DNA from: Mycobacteriales bacterium
Lineage (GTDB): Bacteria > Actinomycetota > Actinomycetes > Mycobacteriales > SCTD01
Length of the DNA: 64,000 bases
Reading direction: 5' to 3'
Assembly: GCA_030697205.1 (NCBI GenBank)
Contig: JAUYQP010000030.1
Location: 1-64,000 of the forward strand
The translations under genes were made by a program, and so were the position numbers. Every line of letters begins with the position of its first letter. Position 1 is the first letter of the stretch. This document shows positions 47,538-55,980 of the stretch, one piece after another. The notes beneath the pieces were generated by a model, which saw only the letters and a program-made list of their open reading frames with translations, made no database searches and was not told the origin of the DNA.

Positions 47538-49165
47538 CACGCCTCCGGGAGGAGCTTGCCGGGGTTGAGCACCCCAGCGGGGTCGAGCACCGCCTTGACC
47601 GCCCGCAGGACCTCGACCCCGAGCGCCCCGACCTCGTCGACGAGGTGCGCCCGGTGGTCGGTGCCGACCGCGTGGTGGTGGGTGATGGTGGCACCTGTGG
47701 CCACGATCGCCGCGCAGGCGTCGTCCTTGGCACGCTGCCACTGCCCGACCGGGTCGGTGTCGGACTGCCGCGCGAGGACCGTGAAGTAGAGCGAGGCGCC
47801 GTGCGGGTAGACGTGGCTGACGTGGCACATGACGACCGGGCCGGGGCCGGTGCCGCTGCCCGACAGGCTGTCGGTGAGAGCCGCGCGCACCGCGTCCCAG
47901 GTCTGCGCAAGCCGCGACCAGGTCGCGGAGGTCTCCAGGGTCTCGACCAGCACACCGGCGTCGAGCAGGTCGTCGCGCAGGTAGGGCCCCTCGAAGCGTC
48001 CGTGGGCCCAGCGCTCACCCACTGACGCACCGACCGCCTGGCCGCCGTGCCGTCGTACGACGCCAAGAGCGGCGCTGCGTCGGCGCGCGACCTCGTCGGC
48101 GGGCCCGTCCCACCCGAGGACCGCGAGGCAGCCCTGGCCGTAGCCGCGGGTCCGCAGGAACAGCCGGCCGGCTCGTCCCTTCAGGCCCCCGGTGCCGGCG
48201 AGCGCGAGCTGGACCCGTGTCTCGTCGGGGTCGGACAGTCGCAGCACGTCGGGGGCCAGGCCGGTCTGCTCGAGCTCGCGCAGGGCGGCGGTCCCCTCGG
48301 CCCAGCTGCGGAAGAAGGCCCCCTCGAAGCGCTGCGTCTCGGGCCGACGGCGGACCTTCAGCTCGACCTCGGTGATGACGCCGAAGGCCCCCTCGGAGCC
48401 CACGACCAGCGCCCGCAGGTCGGGTCCCGCGGCCGACGCCGCGCCGCGGCCGAGCCGGAGCTCGCCCGCGGGGGTCTGCACGACGAGGGACACGACGAGG
48501 TCGTCGAAGCGGCCGTAGCCGCTGGAGGCCTGGCCGGCGCTGCGGGTGGCGGCGTAGCCCCCGATCGAGGCGTGCTCGTAGGACTGCGGGAAGTGGCCGA
48601 GGGTGAGGCCGTGGGCCTGGAGCAGCCGCTCGGCCGCGGGCCCCCGCAGCCCCGGCTGGAAGACCGCGGTCAGGGAGTCCTGGTCGACCGACAGGAGGCG
48701 GTCGAGGCGGCGCAGGTCGAGGGCCACGACGGCGGCGAAGCGGCCGCGCAACGGGCTCACCCCGCCCACCACCGAGGTGCCGCCACCGAAGGGCACGACC
48801 GCGACGGCGTGCTGCGCGCACAGCCGCAGCACCGTCGCGACCTCCTCGGCGGTGCCGGGCAGCACCACCGCGTCCGGAGCCGCGACCTCCCCGCCGGCAC
48901 GCAGCCGCAGCAGGTCGAGGTAGCTCTTGCCCGCGGCGTGCAGCAGCCGGGTCGCGTCGTCGGTGGCCACGTGGGTCGCACCGACCGCGGCCGCGAGCGC
49001 CGCCCGGACGTCGTCGGGGAGCCGGCCCGGGGTGGCGGTGACCGGTGCGGGTGCGGAGGGTCGGCCGGGACCGACCTCCTTGGCCAGCCAGGTGGCGGCG
49101 TGCGCCGGCAGGCCGGTCCTGCGCGCCGGGTCGCCCCAGCCGGTGAGGGTCATGTCCGTCGTCAT
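47537..49165 (-). CDS. FAD-binding oxidase, alkyldihydroxyacetonephosphate-synthase-like
   Basis: A 542-residue VAO/PCMH-type flavoprotein: VVPFGGGTSVVGGVSPLRG for FAD, HFPQSYEHASIGGYAATRSAGQASSGYGRFDD, LVVGSEGAFGVITEVELKV and the C-terminal THHHAVGTDHRAHL, where AGPS enzymes place the catalytic His cluster. Human AGPS forms the ether bond of ether lipids; the bacterial homologues' reaction is mostly untested. Coupling to a lipid kinase, with GlpD nearby, fits glycerol-phosphate lipid metabolism. ATG 49165 is 17 bp from the divergent TetR start, with a probable operator in the gap. Confidence 0.87.
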   Translation of the reverse strand: MTTDMTLTGWGDPARRTGLPAHAATWLAKEVGPGRPSAPAPVTATPGRLPDDVRAALAAAVGATHVATDDATRLLHAAGKSYLDLLRLRAGGEVAAPDAVVLPGTAEEVATVLRLCAQHAVAVVPFGGGTSVVGGVSPLRGRFAAVVALDLRRLDRLLSVDQDSLTAVFQPGLRGPAAERLLQAHGLTLGHFPQSYEHASIGGYAATRSAGQASSGYGRFDDLVVSLVVQTPAGELRLGRGAASAAGPDLRALVVGSEGAFGVITEVELKVRRRPETQRFEGAFFRSWAEGTAALRELEQTGLAPDVLRLSDPDETRVQLALAGTGGLKGRAGRLFLRTRGYGQGCLAVLGWDGPADEVARRRSAALGVVRRHGGQAVGASVGERWAHGRFEGPYLRDDLLDAGVLVETLETSATWSRLAQTWDAVRAALTDSLSGSGTGPGPVVMCHVSHVYPHGASLYFTVLARQSDTDPVGQWQRAKDDACAAIVATGATITHHHAVGTDHRAHLVDEVGALGVEVLRAVKAVLDPAGVLNPGKLLPEA

Positions 49166-49167
49166 GG

Positions 49168-49180
49168 GTTACAGTGTGAC
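49168..49180. promoter_or_regulatory. Candidate TetR operator between the AGPS-like and TetR genes
   Basis: GTTACAGTGTGAC fits the palindrome GTNACA-N-TGTNAC. It lies in the 17-bp gap between the divergent starts and covers the TetR gene's leaderless -10 element TACAGT (49170-49175). Binding by the adjacent TetR would block its own promoter and probably that of the AGPS-like gene. Confidence 0.55.
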
Positions 49181-49182
49181 AC

Positions 49183-49770
49183 ATGACGTCAGACCGTCAC
49201 ACCGACCTGCTGCTCGCTGCGGCCCACGACTGCGTCATGGACGTGGGCCTCAAGCGCACGACGCTGGCCGACGTCGCCCGCCGCGCAGGGGTCAGCAGGA
49301 TGACCGTCTACCGCCAGTGGGGCGACCTGGAGGCGATCGTCAGCGCCCTGCTCACCTCCGAGCTGGTCGCGCTGGTGCAGGAGTGCGGCGCGGCCGTGCA
49401 GGCGCTGCCCACCGCGCGCGAGCGCCTCGTCGAGGCCGGCGTGCGGACCGTCGAGCAGCTCGTCCACCACCCGCTCTACCGCCGGGTCCTCGACCTCGAC
49501 CCGGAGCTGCTGCTGCCGCTCGTCGTCGACCGCTTCGGCTCCACGCAGCGCGCGGTGATCGCGCTGGTGGCGGAGCAGGTGGCGCAGGGCCAGCGCGACG
49601 GCAGCGTCCGCGAGGGCGACCCCGGCCTGCTGGCCACCTGCCTGCTGCTCACCGCGCAGTCGTTCGTCTTCAGCGCCCGCGTCGTCGAGTCCGACCACAA
49701 GGCCGACGCGGTGGGGGCCGAGCTGCGGCTGCTGCTCGACGGCTACCTGCGACCGGGGGCGGCGACATGA
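49183..49770 (+). CDS. TetR-family regulator of the glycerophospholipid cluster
   Basis: A 195-residue TetR protein with HTH segment HDCVMDVGLKRTTLADVARRAGVSRMTVYRQWGDLEAIVSALL (residues about 15-55) and a helical C-terminal domain. It lies between the AGPS-like/DAG-kinase operon and glpD, with its TGA overlapping the glpD ATG by four bases. The same gene set and orientation occur in Mycobacterium (Rv2249c-Rv2252, from memory). Autoregulation through the 49168-49180 palindrome is likely. The ligand is unknown. Confidence 0.9.
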   Translation: MTSDRHTDLLLAAAHDCVMDVGLKRTTLADVARRAGVSRMTVYRQWGDLEAIVSALLTSELVALVQECGAAVQALPTARERLVEAGVRTVEQLVHHPLYRRVLDLDPELLLPLVVDRFGSTQRAVIALVAEQVAQGQRDGSVREGDPGLLATCLLLTAQSFVFSARVVESDHKADAVGAELRLLLDGYLRPGAAT

Positions 49771-51278
49771 TCGGGGGTGCCGGGCGGCTGACCGCGGCGA
49801 CCCGAGCGCAGGCGCTCGACGCGCTGACCTCGGAGGTCGTCGACGTGCTCGTCGTCGGAGGCGGTGTCACCGGCACAGGGATCGCCCTCGACGCCGCCTC
49901 GCGCGGGCTGTCGGTCGCGCTGGTCGAGAAGTCCGACCTCGCTCACGGCACCAGCCGCTGGTCGTCGAAGCTGGTCCACGGCGGGCTGCGCTACCTCGCG
50001 TCCTACGACTGGGACCTCGTGCTCGAGAGCGCCCGCGAGCGTCACGTCCTGCTCACCCGCACCGCCCCGCACCTCGTGCGGCCGCTGCCGATGGTCGTGC
50101 CGCTGTCGGTCGACGTGCCGCGCCGCGACGCGCTGCTCATCGATGTCGGGCAGCGCCTGGCGGAGGGGTTCCGACTGTGGGCCGGGACCAGGCCCCGGCA
50201 CCTGCCCCGACCGAGCCGGATGTCGGTCGAGCAGACCGTGCGGGCGCTGCCGGCGGTCCGCCGGGACGGCCTGCGGGGTGGCCTGTGCAACTGGGACGGC
50301 CAGCTCGAGGACGACGCCCGGCTGGTCGTCGCGCTCGCCCGCACGGCCGCGGCCCACGGAGCCCGGATCGTCACGCGGGCCCGGGCCGAGTCCGTCGACG
50401 GCACGGGGGCCACGGTCGTCGACGAGCTGACCGGGGCCACGCTGCGGATCGCCGCGCGCCACGTCGTCAACGCCACCGGGGTCTGGGCCGACGTGCTCTC
50501 GCCCGGCACCCGGCTCGCGCCGTCCAAGGGCACCCACGTCGTGCTGCCGGCGGCGGTGCTCGGCCATCCCACCGCGGCCATGACCGTGCCGGTGCCGGGC
50601 GAGAGCAACCGCTACGTCTTCGCGCTCCCGCACGGCGACGGCATCGTGCACGTCGGTCTGACCGACGACCCGATCGCGTCGGTCCCCGACGTGCCACGGG
50701 CCGAGGAGCACGAGATCCGCTTCCTGCTGGAGGTCCTGTCCCACGGCCTGGAGGTGCCGCTGTCGCGCAGTGACGTCATCGGCTCCTTCGCCGGGGTGCG
50801 CCCACTGCTCGCCGGCGCTGAGGGGCCGACCGCCGACCTGTCGCGCCGTCACGCCGTGGTGCGCGGCGACCACGGGGCCTGGACCGTGCTGGGCGGCAAG
50901 CTCACGACCTACCGACGGATGGCGCAGGACGCCGTCGACCTGCTCACCGACGCCCCCTGCCGCACCGCCGACCTGCCGCTGCTCGGAGCCGTGGGCAGCG
51001 CGCCCGCGGGGGTCCCGGCCCGGCTGGTGCGTCGCTACGGCGCAGAGGCGGGCGACGTGGCGGCGCTCGCCGGCGCGGACGGGTCGCTGCTGGAGCCGGT
51101 CGCCCCCGGCGTACCCGTCCTGGGGGTGGAGCTGGTCTGGGGCGTCGTGGCCGAGGGAGCGCTCGACGTCGAGGACCTGCTCGAGCGCCGCACCCGGCTC
51201 TCGCTCGTCGACGGCTGGGCAGAGGCAGGTCGTCCGGCGGCAGAGCGCGCCCTGGCGGAGACCGCGGTCAGTCGCTGA
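49767..51278 (+). CDS. glpD: Glycerol-3-phosphate dehydrogenase (FAD-dependent, GlpD type)
   Basis: A 503-residue membrane-peripheral flavoenzyme that oxidises glycerol-3-phosphate to dihydroxyacetone phosphate and passes electrons to quinone. The FAD motif is VLVVGGGVTGTGIALDAASRGLSVALVEKSDLAHGTSRWSSKLVHGGLRYL. Substrate-site segments follow: NATGVWAD, PSKGTHVVLP, and the C-terminal FAGVRPLL and VLGGKLTTYRRMAQDAVD. DHAP is a precursor for AGPS-type ether-lipid chemistry, linking it with the neighbouring flavoprotein. ATG overlaps the TetR stop. The tail overlaps the convergent hypothetical gene by 11 bp. Confidence 0.93.
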   Translation: MIGGAGRLTAATRAQALDALTSEVVDVLVVGGGVTGTGIALDAASRGLSVALVEKSDLAHGTSRWSSKLVHGGLRYLASYDWDLVLESARERHVLLTRTAPHLVRPLPMVVPLSVDVPRRDALLIDVGQRLAEGFRLWAGTRPRHLPRPSRMSVEQTVRALPAVRRDGLRGGLCNWDGQLEDDARLVVALARTAAAHGARIVTRARAESVDGTGATVVDELTGATLRIAARHVVNATGVWADVLSPGTRLAPSKGTHVVLPAAVLGHPTAAMTVPVPGESNRYVFALPHGDGIVHVGLTDDPIASVPDVPRAEEHEIRFLLEVLSHGLEVPLSRSDVIGSFAGVRPLLAGAEGPTADLSRRHAVVRGDHGAWTVLGGKLTTYRRMAQDAVDLLTDAPCRTADLPLLGAVGSAPAGVPARLVRRYGAEAGDVAALAGADGSLLEPVAPGVPVLGVELVWGVVAEGALDVEDLLERRTRLSLVDGWAEAGRPAAERALAETAVSR

Positions 51279-51870
51279 GCGCCGGCACCCGCCAGCGCAG
51301 GAAGGGCACCCGCTCGAGCAGGGCCGTGCCGGCGCGCTGCACGGCGATGGCGTCGCGGGTGACCAGCCAGCTCCACAGGTCGGCGGAGCCGGGCTCGCGA
51401 CGGGCGATGAAGGCGACGCGCCGCTGCGGCCCGCAGGCGACGAGCGCCCACTCCTGCGCCAGTGCGTCGTCGCCGCGCAGCGGCACCGTGGCGGGCTCGG
51501 AGAGGGTGTGCGCTCCCGTCGGGGGGACGGAGCGGGGCATATCCGGACCGAGCAGGACGACGCGGGCGCCGGTGGTGACGAGCTGCTGCATCGAGGCCAG
51601 CAGCTCCGCCGGCACGGCCCCGCGGGTCGGTAGGACGACCAGGGCCATCGCGGTGCCTGGCAGCAGCGCGGAGGTCTCCACGGAGCGGAAGCGCCCGGCG
51701 AGCACCTCGCGGGTCGCCGGCGGGTGGACGTCGTCGGGCACGGCGCGGGCCGCGCGCCCGTAGACCGAGGTGGTCGGGGCGGGGGCACGTGTGGCCGTCT
51801 CCGGCGCCTTCAGTGCCTGCACGGCAGCGCGCAGCGCGGCAGCGTGCTCCTCGACGGTCCCCCCGGACAT
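51268..51870 (-). CDS. Conserved hypothetical protein, 200 residues
   Basis: I do not recognise this protein. It starts with an amphipathic helix (MSGGTVEEHAAALRAAVQALKAPE). It has a Rossmann-like alternation (TAMALVVLPTRGAVPAELLASMQQLVTTGARVVLLGPDMPRSV) and ends with ALAQEWALVACGPQRRVAFIARREPGSADLWSWLVTRDAIAVQRAGTALLERVPFLRW. The FRSVETSALLPGT..ALVVLPTRG pattern is faintly like DICT-type sensory domains, which is not enough to call. A GAGGAG precedes the ATG. It is convergent with glpD (11-bp overlap) and divergent from the small ORF at 51954. Confidence 0.75.
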   Translation of the reverse strand: MSGGTVEEHAAALRAAVQALKAPETATRAPAPTTSVYGRAARAVPDDVHPPATREVLAGRFRSVETSALLPGTAMALVVLPTRGAVPAELLASMQQLVTTGARVVLLGPDMPRSVPPTGAHTLSEPATVPLRGDDALAQEWALVACGPQRRVAFIARREPGSADLWSWLVTRDAIAVQRAGTALLERVPFLRWRVPALSD

Positions 51871-51953
51871 GTCGTCTCCTCGTCTCAGCCGTCACCCAGG
51901 TCAGGGGGGACGGTCACGGTCACGTCATCGACAGGTCGGGCAGACTCCTTGAC

Positions 51954-52334
51954 GTGTCCGGGCGTGATCGTGATCTGGTGCCGCCGGACTGGCCCGTCGA
52001 GGTGCTGCCGCCGCAGGCACCGGACTGGGAGCGGAGCGCGGTGGCCTGGCTGTTCGACCTCTGCCCTCCCGACTACCGCGCCCACGAGGTGCTGCGGGCC
52101 CACCCCGTGGTCCTGGCGCGGTTCGCCGCCGGTCACGTCGCCGCGGCCGTCCAAGCGGCGCGCGACGGGATCGCGACTGCTCGCGCCGACCTGCGCGGCG
52201 TGGTGCCGCCCGACGTGGTCGAGGCCGCGCTCGCGGCCTACGACAGGGAGGGTCGCCGGCTGGTGCGGGCCGGGCGGCAGGTGGCGCTGGTCGACGCGGC
52301 GTTGCGCGGCGAGCGCTGGGTGCCCCGCCTGTAG
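51954..52334 (+). CDS. Conserved hypothetical protein, 126 residues
   Basis: A mostly helical soluble protein: VPPDWPVEVLPPQAPDWERSAVAWLFDLCPPDYRAHEVLRAHPVVLARFAAGHVAAAVQAARDGIATARADLRGVVPPDVVEAALAAYDREGRRLVRAGRQVALVDAALRGERWVPRL. No motif or family is recognised. It seems to be a real gene from its codon pattern and the conserved-looking WLFDLCPPDYR core. GTG 51954 has CAGACT 7 nt upstream, a weak -10; GTG 51978 is another possible start. It lies between divergent 51870 and dxs. Confidence 0.75.
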   Translation: MSGRDRDLVPPDWPVEVLPPQAPDWERSAVAWLFDLCPPDYRAHEVLRAHPVVLARFAAGHVAAAVQAARDGIATARADLRGVVPPDVVEAALAAYDREGRRLVRAGRQVALVDAALRGERWVPRL

Positions 52335-52409
52335 CCGATCCGCACGGCCCCCGTGTGCGAACGCTGTGTGGACCTCGTGTGCCGGCGCGCCGCGTCGGGC
52401 CGCCGCGTC

Positions 52410-52464
52410 TAGGCTCGACCCCATGGAGGACGGCGTGCAGGACCCCACCGGAGCGGACGCATGA
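52410..52464 (+). promoter_or_regulatory. dxs promoter and 13-codon leaderless upstream ORF
   Basis: TAGGCT (52410-52415) lies 7 nt before ATG 52423, which opens a short [16 protein letters not shown], ending in TGA at 52462-52464. That stop overlaps the dxs ATG (ATGA). The geometry predicts a leaderless transcript whose first translated product is this 13-residue peptide, with ribosomes reinitiating at dxs, helped by GGAG at 52450-52453. Confidence 0.55.
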
Positions 52465-54383
52465 GCCTGCTCGAGGGCGTGAGCTCCCCGGCTGACCTCA
52501 AGCGCCTGCCGGCCGACCAGCTGCCGCTGCTCGCGGCGGAGATCCGCGACCTCATGGTCGACGCGGTCTCGCGCACCGGCGGCCACCTCGGCCCGAGCCT
52601 CGGCGTCGTGGAGACCACGCTCGCGCTGCACCGGGTCTTCGACTCGCCGCGCGACAAGGTCCTCTGGGACACGGGGCACCAAGCCTACGTCCACAAGATC
52701 CTCACCGGCCGGGCCGACCGCTTCGACACGCTGCGCCGCCGCGGTGGGCTGTCGGGCTACCCGTCGCGTGCCGAGTCCGAGCACGACCTGGTCGAGAACA
52801 GCCACGCCTCGACCGCGCTGTCCTACGCCGACGGCCTGTCCAAGGCCTACGCGCTGCGGGGTGAGAAGCGCCACGTCGTGGCCGTCGTCGGCGACGGCGC
52901 GCTCACCGGCGGCATGTGCTGGGAGGCGCTCAACAACATCGCGTCGGGGCACCTGCCGGTCGTCATCGTCGTCAACGACAACGGCCGCTCCTACTCACCG
53001 ACCATCGGCGGGCTCGCCGAACACCTCGCGTCGCTGCGGATGACCCCGCAGTACGAGCAGGCCCTCGACGTCGTCAAGACCGTGCTCGCCAAGACACCGC
53101 TGGTCGGCCCGCCGCTCTACGAAGCGCTGCACGGCCTCAAGCGCGGACTCAAGGACCTGCTCCAGCCGCAGGTGCTCTTCGAGGACCTGGGCCTGAAGTA
53201 CGTCGGACCCGTCGACGGTCACGACACCGCCGCGATGGAGTCGGCGCTGCGGCGCGCCAAGGACTTCGGCGGCCCGGTCATCGTGCACGCGGTCACGGTC
53301 AAGGGCTTCGGCTACCAACCGGCCGTCGACGACGAGGCGGACTGCCTGCACGCCGTCGGCCCCGGCACCGACCCGCTCACCGGCAAGGCGCTCGTCGCCG
53401 GCGCGCGGTCGTGGACCAACGTCTTCTCCGAGGAGGTCGTCGCGATCGGGGCCGAGCGCCCCGACGTCGTCGCGCTGACCGCCGCCATGCTCCAGCCGGT
53501 GGGGCTGCACGCCTTCTCGCAGGCCTACCCCGACCGCACCTTCGACGTCGGCATCGCCGAGCAGCACGCGGTCACCTCCGCGGCCGGGCTGGCGATGGGC
53601 GGCATGCACCCGCTGGTCTGCATCTACGCGACCTTCCTCAACCGGGCCTTCGACCAGGCGCTCATGGACGTCGCGCTGCACTCCCTGCCCGTCACCCTGG
53701 TCCTGGACCGCGCCGGCATCACCGGCGACGACGGGGCATCCCACAACGGCATGTGGGACCTCTCGATCCTGCAGGTCGTTCCCGGTCTGCGCATCGCCGC
53801 GCCGCGTGACGGCGCGACCCTGCGCGAGGCGCTGCGCGAGGCCGTCGCGGTCTCTGACGGCCCAACGGCCCTGCGCTTCCCCAAGGGCGCCGTCGGTGAC
53901 GACATCCAGGCGCTGGAGCGCCGGGGCACCGTCGACGTCCTGCGCCAGGCCGCCCCCGCCGGTGACGTCCTGATCGTCGCGGTCGGCGCCACCGCCCGGA
54001 TGGCGCTCGACGTCGCGGACCGCTGCGCCGACCAGGGCATCGGCGTCACCGTGGTCGACCCGCGTTGGGTGGCCCCCGTGCCCCCCGAGCTCGTCGCGCT
54101 GGCCGCCGCGCACCGCCTCGTCGTCACCGTCGAGGACGGCGGCCGGGTCGGCGGCGTCGGCACCCAGGTCGCCCAAGCCCTGTCTGATGCCGGCGTCGAC
54201 GTCCCCACCCGCCAGGTCGGCATCCCGCGGCGCTTCCTCGACCACGGCACCCGGGCGGAGGTGCTCGTCGAGATCGGGCTCACCGCGCAGGACGTCGCAC
54301 GCACCGTCGTCGAGACGATGGCGCGCCTCGAGCCGGAGTCCGCGGAGGTCCGGTCGTCCCTCGACGACGCCGACCAGCGCTGA
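52461..54383 (+). CDS. dxs: 1-deoxy-D-xylulose-5-phosphate synthase
   Basis: A 640-residue thiamine-diphosphate enzyme that condenses pyruvate and glyceraldehyde-3-phosphate, the first step of the MEP isoprenoid pathway. Residues show [34 protein letters not shown], the TPP/Mg motif [17 protein letters not shown]...VNDN, and in the transketolase pyrimidine domain [21 protein letters not shown] and [15 protein letters not shown]. The length is normal. A 13-codon ORF overlaps the start. It is convergent, 1 bp apart, with the following hypothetical gene. Confidence 0.96.
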   Translation: MSLLEGVSSPADLKRLPADQLPLLAAEIRDLMVDAVSRTGGHLGPSLGVVETTLALHRVFDSPRDKVLWDTGHQAYVHKILTGRADRFDTLRRRGGLSGYPSRAESEHDLVENSHASTALSYADGLSKAYALRGEKRHVVAVVGDGALTGGMCWEALNNIASGHLPVVIVVNDNGRSYSPTIGGLAEHLASLRMTPQYEQALDVVKTVLAKTPLVGPPLYEALHGLKRGLKDLLQPQVLFEDLGLKYVGPVDGHDTAAMESALRRAKDFGGPVIVHAVTVKGFGYQPAVDDEADCLHAVGPGTDPLTGKALVAGARSWTNVFSEEVVAIGAERPDVVALTAAMLQPVGLHAFSQAYPDRTFDVGIAEQHAVTSAAGLAMGGMHPLVCIYATFLNRAFDQALMDVALHSLPVTLVLDRAGITGDDGASHNGMWDLSILQVVPGLRIAAPRDGATLREALREAVAVSDGPTALRFPKGAVGDDIQALERRGTVDVLRQAAPAGDVLIVAVGATARMALDVADRCADQGIGVTVVDPRWVAPVPPELVALAAAHRLVVTVEDGGRVGGVGTQVAQALSDAGVDVPTRQVGIPRRFLDHGTRAEVLVEIGLTAQDVARTVVETMARLEPESAEVRSSLDDADQR

Positions 54384-54384
54384 C

Positions 54385-55227
54385 CTACCGGTAGAGCACG
54401 TCCCTCACCCAGGGGGCGTCGGCCGCGGGGTCGCGCAGCACGACGTCAGCGGTGCCGCCCTCGGGCACCAGAGCGAGCTCGTCGGCGGTGATGAGCAGCG
54501 GTCGCGGGAAGCCGCGGTCCTCGACAGGGGTGGCCGCCGCCGCCGCGGCCCCGAAGGCCGGGTCGATGAGGGCCAGACGGGTCCACCCGCGTCGTCGCAT
54601 CGGCACGACGGCGGCCCCGAGCCCGCCCGCGTCGGCAGCGAGGGCGGCGCGCAGCGAGCGCGCGCCGAGCAACGTCACGACGTCGCAGTCCCCGAAGGGC
54701 TTGAGCTGCCCCTTCGCATCGAGCCGCACCCGCTCGGCCGCGAGGCCGCCGAGGTCCTCGAGGATCTGGCGGGCGCGGTCCCACTCGTGGGAGGGGTCGA
54801 GGCCGAGCGCGTCGAGGACCGGCACCGGCAGCAGCACCACGCGGTCCGGGTCGGCCGGGTCGAGGTCCACCGCCCCGAGTCCGAGGTCCAGCGCGTCGCC
54901 GAGCACCCGGTCGCGCACCCAGTCGAGGCCGGGGTGCAGCACGTGCTCCAGGGGCAGGCCGACGGGCCGGAGCCGCTCGCGCACGGCGTCCGCACCCCGG
55001 TCAGCGGCCCAGCGCCGAGCCAGCAGCCAGGCGGCCAGGCGGGTCCTGCCGGTGATGTGCTCCGGGTCGTGCCCTGCGAGCGCGCGACGGCACTCGCCCC
55101 AGGGCACCCACACGGTGGGGGAGCCGGGCAGCGTCACGCCGAGCTTGGCCGGCTCGATGTCGAGGTCGTGCAGGACGCTCACCGCGAGCACGCCGCGGCG
55201 CAGCTCGACGGGGCTGGGTGCCTGCAT
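54385..55227 (-). CDS. Conserved hypothetical protein, 280 residues
   Basis: A soluble protein without a recognised domain. Conserved-looking segments are SPTVWVPWGECRRALAGHDPEHITGRTRLAAWLLARRWA, VGLPLEHVLHPGLDWVRDRVLGDALDLGLGAVDLDPADPDRVVLLPVPVLDALGLDP and LDAKGQLKPFGDCDVVTLLGARSLRAALA. It has no signal peptide, membrane helix or Cys cluster. TAGCGT on the minus strand (55234-55239) lies 6 nt before the ATG, a leaderless start. It is divergent from the two-component system and convergent with dxs. Confidence 0.8.
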   Translation of the reverse strand: MQAPSPVELRRGVLAVSVLHDLDIEPAKLGVTLPGSPTVWVPWGECRRALAGHDPEHITGRTRLAAWLLARRWAADRGADAVRERLRPVGLPLEHVLHPGLDWVRDRVLGDALDLGLGAVDLDPADPDRVVLLPVPVLDALGLDPSHEWDRARQILEDLGGLAAERVRLDAKGQLKPFGDCDVVTLLGARSLRAALAADAGGLGAAVVPMRRRGWTRLALIDPAFGAAAAAATPVEDRGFPRPLLITADELALVPEGGTADVVLRDPAADAPWVRDVLYR

Positions 55228-55317
55228 GCGTTGACGCTACCCGCGAAGCACACACCTGGCACCTGGCAGACGGGTGACTCACGGGGGCTTCACGGCTGCT
55301 CCACTAGCGTCGGTCCC

Positions 55318-55980
55318 GTGCGTGTTCTGGTGGTGGAGGACGAGCAGCCGCTCGCTGACGCGGTCGCCCGGGGGCTGCGTCGCGAGGGGATGGCCGTCGA
55401 CGTCTCCTACGACGGAGACGACGGGCTGGAGAAGGCCCTCATGACGAGGTACGACGTCCTCGTGCTCGACCGGGACCTGCCCTCGAGGTCCGGCGACGAC
55501 CTCCTGCGGGCCCTCGTCGCGGAGGGGGCGCTCACCCGGGTGCTCATGCTCACGGCCGCGACGGGGGTGCGCGACCGGGTCGGAGGGCTCGAGCTCGGCG
55601 CCGACGACTACCTCGGCAAGCCGTTCGCCTTCGAGGAGCTCGTCGCCCGGGTGCGTGCGCTGGGGCGCCGGGCGACCCCGCCCGCACCGCCCGTCCTCAT
55701 CGGTCCGGGCGGGATCGTGGTCGACCCGGCCAAGCGCACCGCGACCCGCGACGGCGTCGACCTCGAGCTGACCCGCAAGGAGCTCGGGGTGCTCGAGGAG
55801 CTGCTGCGCGCCGACGGCGCGGTCGTGTCCAGCGAGGAGCTGCTCGAGCGGGTCTGGGACGAGCACGCCGACCCCTTCACCACCACGGTGCGGGTGACGG
55901 TCATGACCCTGCGCAAGAAGCTCGGGGACCCGCCGGTCATCACCACCGTCGTCGGCTCCGGCTACAAGGTCGGAGCATGA
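55318..55980 (+). CDS. OmpR/PhoB-family response regulator
   Basis: A 220-residue response regulator. The receiver domain has acidic VVEDEQ, phospho-acceptor Asp in LVLDRDLPSRSGDD, Thr in LMLTA and Lys in DDYLGKPF. The C-terminal winged helix ends TTVRVTVMTLRKKLGDPPVITTVVGSGYKVGA. The acceptor segment is DRDLP rather than the usual DxxLP with a hydrophobic residue, and it still places Asp correctly. TAGCGT (55305-55310) lies 7 nt before GTG 55318. Its stop overlaps the histidine-kinase ATG by four bases. Confidence 0.93.
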   Translation: MRVLVVEDEQPLADAVARGLRREGMAVDVSYDGDDGLEKALMTRYDVLVLDRDLPSRSGDDLLRALVAEGALTRVLMLTAATGVRDRVGGLELGADDYLGKPFAFEELVARVRALGRRATPPAPPVLIGPGGIVVDPAKRTATRDGVDLELTRKELGVLEELLRADGAVVSSEELLERVWDEHADPFTTTVRVTVMTLRKKLGDPPVITTVVGSGYKVGA

